Part shown: one piece after another, positions 17,858 to 26,219 of the stretch
How positions within the stretch are numbered: the first letter of the stretch is position 1
Layout of the letters: each line of letters begins with the position of its first letter
Assembly (NCBI GenBank): GCA_910574915.1
Contig: CAJTCR010000003.1
Span: 62,001 to 126,000, forward strand
Reading direction: 5' to 3'
Origin: Eubacteriaceae bacterium
Lineage (GTDB): Bacteria > Bacillota > Clostridia > Lachnospirales > Lachnospiraceae
DNA length: 64,000 nt
Program-made: the position numbers and the translations under genes
Notes under the pieces: model-generated
What the model was told of the DNA's origin: nothing
Seen by the model: only the letters and a program-made list of their open reading frames with translations
The model's database searches: none

Positions 17858-19000
17858 TCACATCCCTTTGATTTCTTCCTGCCGATGCTCCCACCAAACT
17901 ACCGAAATCTCCTGATTGCAGGCCGCGGCAGCCCGCACAAGCGCTTCAATGCCCGCACGCTCCTTTTTCGGCGCGTCTGTCAGAATCAGCACATGGTCAT
18001 AAGCGCGGATCTCATATAAAAATGTCCGCCTTTCCTTTTCATACAGGCTTGGCAGCTCATACCTTGTGTGCAGCGGATACTGCGCTTCTTTAAATACCGC
18101 GATCGGGCTTCTGGTCGTTGCGTGAAACCAGACGTTTGCCCCGGCTTCTTCGATCATGCGCGCGAAAAAAATCGCCGGATACATAAACTCCTCTGTGCCA
18201 AGCACCAGCACGTTTCCTTTTGGCAGCGTAGGAAGCTGCCGTTTTACTTCTTCCCACAAGTGCAGGCACGCCTTTTCGTATGCCGCTGCGCTTAGCAGCT
18301 TTCTTGCGTCCAAACCGCCGGATACGGTATATTCCAGGACATGCGCCTGCCTGGGCGGCAGATCCTCTGGCAGCAGGTAAGTGCCTGTTTGTTTATACTG
18401 CTCCGCTTTTTTTGGATAATCGAAATGGTCTGTTTTTACGAGGTAAAACAGACGGATGTTCCTGTTTTGATAGCGCTGCTGCGCTTCTTTATCCATGCCG
18501 TTTAAAATAGAAGCTACGGCATACGATAGGTTTGCCTTATATTCTTTTTCCAGAGTAGAGATTATATTTAAAATCGTATTTCCGGTTGTCACCTCATCCT
18601 CGACAAATACGATCTGGCGGATCTTTGGAAGGATCGTATCTATGCCGTTTTTTACAAGGCGCTGCTCGGCTGCATGGCTGTGTTCTTCCTGAAAATATAA
18701 ATAAGAAGCTTCTGCAAGCGTCTCCCTTGTCGTCTGTATATACCAGGTGCCAAGCTTTGCCGCAGCAGCCGCGCCGATTGCCGTTGCCGTTTCTGCGAAT
18801 CCAATTAGGAGCGTCTGCTCTGGCACGGCCCATTCTCTGCACGTTTCTGCTAACTGCGCAAACATCGACAGCGCCTGCCCAGGGCTTACCGGAATGTGCT
18901 TTCCCTGCAAGCGGTTTAAGACAAGGTAATTTCTTTTTTTATTCTGTTCTCTTTTTGCAATGCTGACCAGATCCTGCGCCTGGTAGGTTCGTTTTTCCAT
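17858..19000 (-). CDS. Phosphoribosyltransferase with TRSP domain (ter-associated biosynthetic type)
   Basis: 380 residues. The N-terminal part has a PRPP-binding loop VFVEDEVTTGNTILNI (about residues 130-146), preceded by LLIGFAETATAIGAAAAA; this is the PRTase_2 type. The C-terminal part (about 240-370), starting EYTVSGGLDARKLL and including VLVLGTEEFMYPAIFFARMI, fits the TRSP domain. Such proteins are known from tellurite-resistance (ter) gene clusters, where they are thought to make a nucleoside-like product with ATP-grasp and HAD partners. None of those partners is in view here; only the HipA-like kinase gene follows, five bases away. Domain assignment is from memory of the family; the reaction is unknown. 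Confidence 0.75.
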   Translation of the reverse strand: MEKRTYQAQDLVSIAKREQNKKRNYLVLNRLQGKHIPVSPGQALSMFAQLAETCREWAVPEQTLLIGFAETATAIGAAAAAKLGTWYIQTTRETLAEASYLYFQEEHSHAAEQRLVKNGIDTILPKIRQIVFVEDEVTTGNTILNIISTLEKEYKANLSYAVASILNGMDKEAQQRYQNRNIRLFYLVKTDHFDYPKKAEQYKQTGTYLLPEDLPPRQAHVLEYTVSGGLDARKLLSAAAYEKACLHLWEEVKRQLPTLPKGNVLVLGTEEFMYPAIFFARMIEEAGANVWFHATTRSPIAVFKEAQYPLHTRYELPSLYEKERRTFLYEIRAYDHVLILTDAPKKERAGIEALVRAAAACNQEISVVWWEHRQEEIKGM

Positions 19001-19060
19001 ATTTATGTTTCCTGCTCTTTTCTATATTTTTTGGAATTGTGCGTGTTTGCAACTATTTTC

Positions 19061-19089
19061 TTGACACACTCCCGCATTTGCTCTAACAT
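19061..19089 (+). promoter_or_regulatory. Promoter of the aminotransferase gene
   Basis: TTGACA (19061-19066), exactly 17 bases, TAACAT (19084-19089), giving a leader of about 30 nt before the ATG at 19126 with AAGGAG at 19111-19116. A vegetative sigma-A type promoter. Confidence 0.85.
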
Positions 19090-19125
19090 TAACAGTATAC
19101 AAAATACACAAAGGAGCATTCTGTT

Positions 19126-20316
19126 ATGACAAATCTCAATGAACAAATGGTTGCTCTCGGCACGCAGCGTTCTGTGATCCGTGAGCTGTTTGAATTTGGT
19201 AAAATAAGGGCTGCCGAAATCGGCGCGGAAAACGTGTTTGATTTTTCGATCGGCAATCCAAGCGTGCCGGCACCGGCAAAAGTCAACGAAACCGCCGCAC
19301 GCATTTTAAGCGAAATGGACCCGGTCTTACTGCACGGCTATACAAGCGCGCAGGGGGATGCGGGCGTACGTGCTTTGATCGCGGATTCTGTCAACCGGCG
19401 CTTCCATACATCCTATCAGGAAACTAACTTTTATATGACCGTCGGCGCCGCTGCCGCTCTGTGCTGCTGCTTTCACGGGCTGTGCAACGCCGGTGACAAG
19501 GTCGTTCTTTTTGCCCCGTATTTTCCTGAATATACCGTATTTGCAAAAGGCGCGGGAGCACAGCCTGTCATTGTGCCAGCGGATACCGAGGCTTTCCAAA
19601 TCGACTTTGCCGCCTTTGAACAAGCGCTGTCGCCTGCCGTAAAAGCAGTCGTTGTCAACTCTCCGAATAATCCTTCCGGCGTTGTCTATGCGGCTGAGAC
19701 GATCCAAAAGCTGGCTTGCCTATTAGAAGCAAAATCCAAAGAATACGGGCATCCGATCTATTTGATTTCAGACGAGCCATACCGTGAGATCGTATTTTCC
19801 GGCACCAAAGTCCCGTTTCTGCCTGATTATTACAAAAATACGCTTGTCTGCTATTCCTGGTCAAAATCACTGTCCCTGCCGGGCGAACGGATGGGCTATG
19901 TGCTCGTGCCGCCTGCCGTGGAAGACTCTGCCCAGGTTTATGCCGCGATCGCAGGCGCCGGGCGCAGCCTTGGCTATGTCAACGCGCCAAGCCTGTTCCA
20001 GCGGGTATGTGCGGCATGCGCAGATGAAACGAGCGATATTTCCATTTACGAGACGAACAAAAACCTGCTGCTAAAAAGCCTGCGCGAGATAGGATACCAT
20101 GTCGTAGAGCCAGGCGGCACGTTCTATATGTTCCCGCGCTCGCTAGAGCAAGACGACGAAGCCTTCGCACAGCGCGCCAAAGCGCGCAACCTGCTGATCG
20201 TGCCAGGCTGCGGCTTTGGCTGCCCAGGGCATGTGCGGATCTCTTACTGTGTGCCGACCGAACGGATCGAGCGGTCTTTGCCTGCGTTTGAAGCGCTTGC
20301 AAAGGAATACCGCTAA
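19126..20316 (+). CDS. PLP-dependent class I aminotransferase (aspartate aminotransferase type)
   Basis: 396 residues, fold-type I aminotransferase. Seen: DFSIGNPSVPAP near the N-terminus (substrate loop), HGYTSAQGDAGVRALIA, NSPNNPSG (about residue 180, binds the PLP ring side), SDEPYREI with the PLP-contacting Asp, and SWSKSLSLPGERMGY with the Schiff-base lysine near residue 246. The C-terminal VRISYC holds the substrate-carboxylate Arg. It is one of only two clear plus-strand genes, with its own strong promoter and a shared terminator with pta. Aspartate is the likeliest substrate for this subgroup but not shown by the sequence. Confidence 0.88.
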   Translation: MTNLNEQMVALGTQRSVIRELFEFGKIRAAEIGAENVFDFSIGNPSVPAPAKVNETAARILSEMDPVLLHGYTSAQGDAGVRALIADSVNRRFHTSYQETNFYMTVGAAAALCCCFHGLCNAGDKVVLFAPYFPEYTVFAKGAGAQPVIVPADTEAFQIDFAAFEQALSPAVKAVVVNSPNNPSGVVYAAETIQKLACLLEAKSKEYGHPIYLISDEPYREIVFSGTKVPFLPDYYKNTLVCYSWSKSLSLPGERMGYVLVPPAVEDSAQVYAAIAGAGRSLGYVNAPSLFQRVCAACADETSDISIYETNKNLLLKSLREIGYHVVEPGGTFYMFPRSLEQDDEAFAQRAKARNLLIVPGCGFGCPGHVRISYCVPTERIERSLPAFEALAKEYR

Positions 20317-20327
20317 AAATATAATCC

Positions 20328-20362
20328 AAAAACAGGGCGCCCCAAAAGGCAGCCCTGTTTTT
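20328..20362. terminator. Bidirectional terminator between aminotransferase and pta
   Basis: Perfect stem AAAAACAGGGC (20328-20338) with GCCCTGTTTTT (20352-20362) around a 13-base loop. A-run before and T-run after serve the two convergent genes. Confidence 0.88.
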
Positions 20363-20364
20363 CG

Positions 20365-21351
20365 TTAATCTGCAAGCGCAGCCGTAATAATCGCCATCGA
20401 ATATACTTCTGATGCGTTGCATCCTCTCGATAAGTCATTGATCGGTGCGTTAAGCCCTAAAAGGATCGGGCCGTATGCTTCAAAATGCCCAAGGCGCTGC
20501 GCGATTTTATATCCGATATTGCCTGCGCCGATATCCGGGAAAATAAAAGTATTTGCATGTCCTGCGATTTCAGAGCCCGGACATTTGGTGCGTGCCACGC
20601 GTACCGATACCGCGGCGTCAAACTGCAATTCCCCTTCGATTGGCAGATCTGGGTATTTTTCCCTTGCCTTCATCGCTGCGTTTCGCATCTTATCGACGTC
20701 TTCTCCTTCGCCAGAGCCGTGGGTAGAATAGCTTAAAAACGCAACCTGCGGGTCGATGCCGAAGATTTTTGCACATTTTGCGGTCTCACCCGCAATCTCT
20801 ACAAGCTCGTCTTCCGTCGGCTTGATATTGATCGCGCAGTCTCCCATCGCCAGTACTTCGTTTCCGCCCGTCGCAGAAGGGCGTACCAAAATAAAGCAGG
20901 AGGATACGATGCGGTTGCCTGGTTTTGTCTTTATAAGCTGCAACGCCGGACGCACTGTGTCTGCGGTCGAATATGTCGCGCCGCCCAGCAGGGCGTCTGC
21001 AAGCCCCATTTTTACAAGCATAGCGCCAAAATAATTCGTCTGCGACAGCATTTTTCTCGCTTCCTCAGGCGTAACCCCTTTGGATTTGCGCAGCTCGCAG
21101 AACATGTCCACCATCGCGTCCATATCCTCGTATTTTTTCGGGTCAATAATCTCTGCCCCGCGAATATTATAACCACAGTCCTCTGCTGACGCAATAATCT
21201 CCTCTTCGTCGCCGACTAAGATCGGATGCAGGAAATAGCTTGCCAGCAGTCTGGAAGCCGCTTCGAGTATACGCGGGTCATCTCCTTCTGTAAAAACAAT
21301 TTTTTTCGGACTTTTCTTTAGAATGTTAATCATCTGTCCAAATCCAAACAT
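20365..21351 (-). CDS. pta: Phosphate acetyltransferase
   Basis: 328 residues, converting acetyl-CoA and phosphate to acetyl phosphate. Short Pta without the N-terminal DRTGG region. Seen: KIVFTEGDDPRILEAA, the ATYSTADTVRPALQLI segment, SYSTHGSGEGEDVDKM, FDAAVSVRVARTKCPGSE and ANTFIFPDIGAGNIGYKI, all typical. ATG at 21351 has AGGAGG eight bases upstream. It works with AckA (34368-35561) to make ATP and acetate, yet the two genes are 13 kb apart here instead of adjacent. It has its own promoter and terminator, so it is a single-gene unit. Confidence 0.95.
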   Translation of the reverse strand: MFGFGQMINILKKSPKKIVFTEGDDPRILEAASRLLASYFLHPILVGDEEEIIASAEDCGYNIRGAEIIDPKKYEDMDAMVDMFCELRKSKGVTPEEARKMLSQTNYFGAMLVKMGLADALLGGATYSTADTVRPALQLIKTKPGNRIVSSCFILVRPSATGGNEVLAMGDCAINIKPTEDELVEIAGETAKCAKIFGIDPQVAFLSYSTHGSGEGEDVDKMRNAAMKAREKYPDLPIEGELQFDAAVSVRVARTKCPGSEIAGHANTFIFPDIGAGNIGYKIAQRLGHFEAYGPILLGLNAPINDLSRGCNASEVYSMAIITAALAD

Positions 21352-21426
21352 AATTATTTCCTCCTGATTTCTTTTTTATTTTAATAAATTTTTTCCACTT
21401 TTTTTCTGAAAAATTCTTCCATTTCT

Positions 21427-21455
21427 ATTAAAACACTAACTAAATAAGAAATCAA
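21427..21455 (-). promoter_or_regulatory. Promoter of pta
   Basis: On the minus strand TTGATT (21450-21455), 17 bases, TTTAAT (21427-21432), about 75 bases before the pta start, in an AT-rich 128-base gap. Confidence 0.65.
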
Positions 21456-21479
21456 TCCTTATTTTCACATGTTTCTGAT

Positions 21480-23303
21480 TCAAAACATTGTGACCGAAAA
21501 CGAATACGGCTTTTTCGACAGCACCGCTTTCCATACGGATGCTTTTTTCTGCTTTAACCCAAGATTTTGCTCTGTAATTGTAATGCCATCCTCTATCGTC
21601 AGCCGAAATGCCGTTTTTTTCAGCGGGAGCTGGCTGTGCGCGGCGGAAAAGAAATCAAACGCATATTCCTGTGTCTCCTGCTGCTTCCGCTTTTGTATAC
21701 GGGCAGCTACCTGCACCGATTTCCCTGCCGGTATCGTAATGGTCGCCCTTGCAAACACCACACGTGTCTCTCCAAATATCCGTTCAAACACTTCTCTAAG
21801 CTCCGTGCTCTGATAGCGCTGCTGTAGCGTATTATAAAAGTCCTCCTCTTCCCCGATCATTGTCAGTGCGCGCAGTGCTGCTTCTGCATTTATGTACGGC
21901 GCAGCCTCTTCTCCGGTTTCCTCAGCCAGCGCTTTACAAAGCAAACCCGCCGCTTCCTTGCTGCATATGCGCAGCGCGTTTGTATAAGACATTTCCTGTC
22001 TGCGCATGTCATAGTCCAGGCTGCTTATATCTAGGCGTTCCACACAGTCCAGATTCGAATAATACCCGACCCGCGGTTCTTCCTCCAGGTTTCCGGTTAC
22101 GATCAGCACGAGCTTTTTTTGCTCTCCCGGCAGAAAAAAGCAATGGTTGCTGCTGCCGTCCTCTCTTTCAAAAGAGTGGTCAAACCCATAAGTCAGCACC
22201 TTGGCTTCCTGCGAGCTGACCGTAACGCCTACAATGCCGGATGCGCCATCCTGCGCGTTTTCCTTAAGGCGGATATTGGAAAATGTGTACACCTGCACTT
22301 TTTGATTCCAGCCTGCTTCCTTTTCCAGCGCCTGCTCCTGATAATCTGCCTCTGCATCAAACAGTTGCTCATAATCCTCCATAGAAGACGTCTCTGATAA
22401 GTCCGCGCCCCGGTATGCGCAGATGCTTTCCCCTATGCTGTAGGAAATCGGAACCTCTGGTTCTTCTAACAGGCTAAGAACCGGCAAACTGTCATCCCAT
22501 GCTTCCCGAAACGCCGTGACAAACGGATAAACGATTTGCAGCGTTTTATCAGCGTCCGATGTGTTTTTCATCTCATACGTATCTGCAATCTGCATCACCG
22601 GCAGCGGATCTGCCAAAATGTCTGCTTTCAGGCTGCGGCTGATACGCAGCTTTTGTGTATCCCCGGTTGCGGTCAGCGCAAAAACAGGGCCTTCGTATGC
22701 GTCATAGCGTGCCGGAAGCGCCGTTGCCTCATACCGGATCGAGCCATCGGATCCGGCGTCATCCCGTACCCCTTCCTGTGTTTCTTCGTTCGTACCGCCG
22801 TCAGACTGTATTCCGCTCTCCGGCGCGCCGCCAGTCGCAGCTTCGTTTTCCAGCGCATGATCTTGCTTGGCACTCTCTTCCCGTGCCAGATCCATTTCGG
22901 CTTCTTCTTTTTTTACCGTGCCATCAGACGCACCGCCGGCATAGCCGCCTTCTGTATGAATGCCAGTGCCGGGCACACCTAGCCTGGAATTTATAATCAC
23001 ATAATAGGCACCAAAAAACACGATGCACAGGCATGCCGCGACCGGGAGATATTTAAAATATCCGTTCAGCTTCTGCGCCAGCACGTTCCAGCGCGGCAGT
23101 TTTTTTGCCTGTGTGCCGGCCATTCCCCCGTCTGCCGCATCCGCGCTGTTACTGTCTTTGTTGCCCTGCACAGCTTCTGCCTGCTTGTTACTGTCACTTT
23201 CCGCCGTATCTGCAATGATCTGCTCCTGCGCTGCTTCCAGAATGATATCATCCGGTATCTGCTCCATTGCCTGAAACAGCCGTTCCCCTGCATTGTTTGT
23301 CAT
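21480..23303 (-). CDS. Anti-sigma factor-like single-pass membrane protein
   Basis: 607 residues. Residues 1-90 are cytoplasmic and charged, one hydrophobic helix follows (YLPVAACLCIVFFGAYYVII, about 85-104), then an acidic, Gly/Ser/Glu-rich linker to about 190 and a large extracytoplasmic beta-rich domain. The gene overlaps the end of the ECF sigma gene by 4 nt, the usual layout for a sigma/anti-sigma pair. I infer the N-terminal segment holds the sigma factor at the membrane and the outer domain senses an envelope signal. No zinc-binding HxxxCxxC motif of ZAS type is visible, and I do not recognise the outer domain. Confidence 0.7.
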   Translation of the reverse strand: MTNNAGERLFQAMEQIPDDIILEAAQEQIIADTAESDSNKQAEAVQGNKDSNSADAADGGMAGTQAKKLPRWNVLAQKLNGYFKYLPVAACLCIVFFGAYYVIINSRLGVPGTGIHTEGGYAGGASDGTVKKEEAEMDLAREESAKQDHALENEAATGGAPESGIQSDGGTNEETQEGVRDDAGSDGSIRYEATALPARYDAYEGPVFALTATGDTQKLRISRSLKADILADPLPVMQIADTYEMKNTSDADKTLQIVYPFVTAFREAWDDSLPVLSLLEEPEVPISYSIGESICAYRGADLSETSSMEDYEQLFDAEADYQEQALEKEAGWNQKVQVYTFSNIRLKENAQDGASGIVGVTVSSQEAKVLTYGFDHSFEREDGSSNHCFFLPGEQKKLVLIVTGNLEEEPRVGYYSNLDCVERLDISSLDYDMRRQEMSYTNALRICSKEAAGLLCKALAEETGEEAAPYINAEAALRALTMIGEEEDFYNTLQQRYQSTELREVFERIFGETRVVFARATITIPAGKSVQVAARIQKRKQQETQEYAFDFFSAAHSQLPLKKTAFRLTIEDGITITEQNLGLKQKKASVWKAVLSKKPYSFSVTMF

Positions 23304-23860
23304 ACCGTAATCCCTTCCTTTTCTAAAAACGCTTGCAGCTTGTTTCGGCTGCGCATCAGCGAAGACTTTACTTTGCTCTCACTCATGCCGTAATACTTTG
23401 CGATCTGTGCAACACTGTCCGCATACCAGTATCGGCGCACAAAAATAATCCTTGCATCTTTGGAAATCTCTCTTAGAAACCTGCCAAGCGCATCGGTAAT
23501 CACAATCGTATCCGTGCGTGCTTCCTCTGAGGTATGGTCTGCAATACACTCTTTTAGTTCCTCATATATGACGTCCACGCTTCCCCCTCCCCGCTTGGAG
23601 GCATGGCTCTTGCGATAACGGTCTAAAGACAGGTTTCTTGTAATCTTTCCTAAAAATGCCTGAAAAAACTCCGGGCGCTTTGGCGGAATCACCATCCATG
23701 TCTTAAACCATGTGTCATTGACGCATTCCTTGGAATCTTCGTCGTCTTTTAAAATATTGTGCGCAATATAATAGCAAAACGAACCGTATTTCAGGTTTGT
23801 CTGGCGCAGTGCTTCTTCATCCCGCTGCCAGTACAGCTCTATAATTTTTTCATCCTCCAT
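23300..23860 (-). CDS. ECF-type RNA polymerase sigma factor
   Basis: 186 residues. Region 2 appears as NDTWFKTWMVIPPKRPEFFQ and GKITRNLSLDRYRK, region 4 as RRYWYADSVAQIAKYYGMSE followed by SKVKSSLMRSRNKLQAFLEK, a clear sigma-70 region 4 helix-turn-helix. ATG at 23860 is chosen because GGGAG lies six bases before MEDEKII; an upstream ATG would add 12 residues without a ribosome site. It is cotranscribed with the membrane protein that overlaps its stop. Target promoters cannot be told from the window. Confidence 0.9.
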   Translation of the reverse strand: MEDEKIIELYWQRDEEALRQTNLKYGSFCYYIAHNILKDDEDSKECVNDTWFKTWMVIPPKRPEFFQAFLGKITRNLSLDRYRKSHASKRGGGSVDVIYEELKECIADHTSEEARTDTIVITDALGRFLREISKDARIIFVRRYWYADSVAQIAKYYGMSESKVKSSLMRSRNKLQAFLEKEGITV

Positions 23861-23894
23861 GTATTTCTCCCTTATCTGTAACAACATACAAAAC

Positions 23895-23950
23895 AAAAAA
23901 AGCCTCTGGTCTGTCCGCCATCACCGATTTTCTGCCGTACAGACCAAACG
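23895..23950 (-). terminator. Terminator of the EAL-response regulator transcript
   Basis: On the minus strand TGGTCTGT ... ACAGACCA with flanking G-C pairs and a 24-base loop, followed by seven T. It lies directly after the response regulator and before the sigma factor gene. Confidence 0.75.
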
Positions 23951-23957
23951 CCTGATC

Positions 23958-24347
23958 CTATTTATTATTTTTGTGTTCTGATTTCTCACAAAGCACCCGG
24001 TTAACGATTTTAATAAACTGTTTTTCATCATATGGCTTTAAAATAAAATCTTTCGCTCCCAACTTTAGCGCATCTATAACGATCTGTTCCTGGCCGATCG
24101 CCGAGCACATCACAATCGATGCCTGCGGGTTGATTGCCATCAGCTTTTTGAGCAAAGTCAAATCCAGATTATCTGGAAGCGTAATATCCAAAAGCGTCAG
24201 ATCCGGGTTCTTTTCCTGAAATATTTTTAAGGCGTCCGCAGCCGTCGCCGCTTCTACTATGTTTTCGTAGCCTCCGTTTTGCAGCGCTTTTTTTGAGATC
24301 ATCCTGGCAAACCTTGCATCATCTACGACAAGAATCAGATCTTCCAT
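23958..24347 (-). CDS. Stand-alone CheY-like response regulator receiver
   Basis: 129 residues, a single receiver domain. Seen: LILVVDDARFARM with the acidic pair, phospho-acceptor Asp in LTLLDITLPDN (about residue 54), the Ser/Thr position in IVMCSAIG, and the conserved Lys in GAKDFILKPYDEKQF. There is no output domain. It follows the EAL protein gene on the same transcript with a 45-base gap, so it may feed into c-di-GMP turnover; a cognate histidine kinase is not in the window. Confidence 0.9.
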   Translation of the reverse strand: MEDLILVVDDARFARMISKKALQNGGYENIVEAATAADALKIFQEKNPDLTLLDITLPDNLDLTLLKKLMAINPQASIVMCSAIGQEQIVIDALKLGAKDFILKPYDEKQFIKIVNRVLCEKSEHKNNK

Positions 24348-24392
24348 GAATCCTTCCTCCCCTTATCCTTATCCCGTCCTTCTTTTGCGGCA

Positions 24393-26144
24393 CTACCCTT
24401 CCAGGCAGCGTTCGTATTCGGACACCGGCATCGGCTTATAAAAATAAAAGCCCTGTGCATTGCGGCACCCGATCGAAAGCAAAAACTGCGCCTGTTCCAT
24501 CGTCTCCACGCCTTCTACAATTACCTCAAGCCCCAGACGGTTCGCCATATCCACGATCGAATGCAGGATTACATTCCCTCTTTTGTCGTCTGTGGAAGGC
24601 GGCAAAAATTTCAGATCGATTTTCAGCACGTCAACAGGAATCTCCCGCAGCGAATTGAGGGAAGAATAGCCGCTTCCAAAATCATCCATCATCACATGAA
24701 ACTGGTTTTCCCGCAGCAGCTTCGCCAGGTTGTAAAGCTGCATATTGTCCGATACAAACGCGCTTTCTGTCAGTTCAAACGCAATCAAATCATGCGGCAC
24801 GCCAAACTGCGCCACACATTCCTTAATCTGTGCCAGCAGGTTTGGGTCATACAAGTCTGTCCTTGAGATATTGACGGAAATCGGGCATACTTTTTTTCCT
24901 TCGTCCAGCCATCTGCGGATCATCTCACACGTCGCACGCAGTACAAAATGATCCAGCTCGGAAATAAACCCGTTTTTTTCAAATACCGGCACAAACTCCC
25001 CCGGCGAAATAATTCCCTGCGACGGGTGAATCCATCGCACCAGCGCTTCCGCGCCGATAATTTTCCCGGTATCCATCTCGCATTTCGGCTGCAAATAGAC
25101 CTGGAACTGATTCGTTTCCAGCGCTTTTTTCATCTCGGATACGATAATCTGCTCTGCGATTTCTTTTTTGCGGATCACATTGTCATAGTACGCGACATGG
25201 TTTACATAGCTGTCTTTTACCGTCCGCTGCGCCGAAGCAGCACGGTCCATCAGCGTAGACACCGAAATATGCTCCCTGCGGTCTTCCTCACACGTAATAT
25301 ACACGCCAAACGACATTACCATATCAAATTTCAGCGGATACGCACGAAGCGATAGCTGCAAAAAATCGATCAGTTCCGCAATCGCGTCCGCCTCCGTCGG
25401 CATACAGACGCAAAACACGTCCGAAGAGACGCGGCAGTAAGTACAAAGCTCCATCACAGGCCCCGCCCATTCCTGGATCTTTACGCCGATATAGCGCAGG
25501 ATATTGTCGCCTTCTTTTGTCCCATACATCTGGTTAATCATGCGGAATTTGTCAATATCCATACGGATCACCGCATAGCTTTGGTCTTTCTGCGACTGGA
25601 TCATCCCATCCGTCATATGTACAAAGCTGTCTAAGTTCGGCATATGTGTCAGAGGGTCTTTTGCCAGCAAAAATTTCAGCTTCTTTAGCGTCTCAAGCTC
25701 CTGCTCCGCATTCGTAAAGGTAATCAGCACCCGTTCCTTTTGTCCTCTGGCATCCGCATAGCAGACAAGGCTGGTGCGGAACCACTCGTAAGTGTGCGCC
25801 TCTACATAAAACCGCGCATCCATCTCCCGGTGCTCCCCTGCCTTTAAATCCGAAAAGTCAAAAAAAACTTCTGCCTTTTGAATGTCGTCCTTTAACACGA
25901 CCTGTTTAAAATCCGCACCGTCTGCATGAAGCCAGCAGCCCTGCTGAATTTTCTCCTGCCAGTCCCCGTATACATACTGGCGCTGCGCAGGATCAATAAA
26001 GCACTGCTTTGTTTTCAGATTGTATTCCACGATAAAGGAATGTGTGTGTTCCAGTATCCTGCTGTCCCGAAGCAGGTTCGATTCCAAAAAGCGCTCCCGC
26101 TGCGACGGCTGCTGGCCTTTGCTGCTTTCCTGGTCCATGTTCAT
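24393..26144 (-). CDS. c-di-GMP phosphodiesterase with PAS-like, degenerate GGDEF and intact EAL domains
   Basis: 583 residues. A PAS-like region (about 30-130) is followed by a GGDEF fold (about 160-315) whose signature has decayed to CRVSSDVFCV, so it is unlikely to make c-di-GMP. The EAL domain (about 335-580) keeps all expected residues: EALVRW, VNISRTDL, FELTES, MDDFGSG, LKIDLKF, EGVET and AQGFYF. The protein should hydrolyse c-di-GMP to pGpG in the cytoplasm; no membrane helix is seen. GAGGAGG lies just before the first ATG and nine bases before the second (MDQESSK), so either may be used. Transcribed from its own promoter together with the receiver gene. Confidence 0.9.
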   Translation of the reverse strand: MNMDQESSKGQQPSQRERFLESNLLRDSRILEHTHSFIVEYNLKTKQCFIDPAQRQYVYGDWQEKIQQGCWLHADGADFKQVVLKDDIQKAEVFFDFSDLKAGEHREMDARFYVEAHTYEWFRTSLVCYADARGQKERVLITFTNAEQELETLKKLKFLLAKDPLTHMPNLDSFVHMTDGMIQSQKDQSYAVIRMDIDKFRMINQMYGTKEGDNILRYIGVKIQEWAGPVMELCTYCRVSSDVFCVCMPTEADAIAELIDFLQLSLRAYPLKFDMVMSFGVYITCEEDRREHISVSTLMDRAASAQRTVKDSYVNHVAYYDNVIRKKEIAEQIIVSEMKKALETNQFQVYLQPKCEMDTGKIIGAEALVRWIHPSQGIISPGEFVPVFEKNGFISELDHFVLRATCEMIRRWLDEGKKVCPISVNISRTDLYDPNLLAQIKECVAQFGVPHDLIAFELTESAFVSDNMQLYNLAKLLRENQFHVMMDDFGSGYSSLNSLREIPVDVLKIDLKFLPPSTDDKRGNVILHSIVDMANRLGLEVIVEGVETMEQAQFLLSIGCRNAQGFYFYKPMPVSEYERCLEG

Positions 26145-26180
26145 GCCCCTCCTCGTACGTATGCGTTTGTTCTATTTTAA

Positions 26181-26209
26181 ATTTTAGCATCTGAGGGTAG
26201 TATTGTCAA
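26181..26209 (-). promoter_or_regulatory. Promoter of the EAL-response regulator pair
   Basis: On the minus strand TTGACA (26204-26209), 17 bases, TAAAAT (26181-26186), about 40 bases before the ATG. Near-consensus sigma-A promoter; it separates this pair from ftsY. Confidence 0.88.
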
Positions 26210-26219
26210 TACAGCAATG

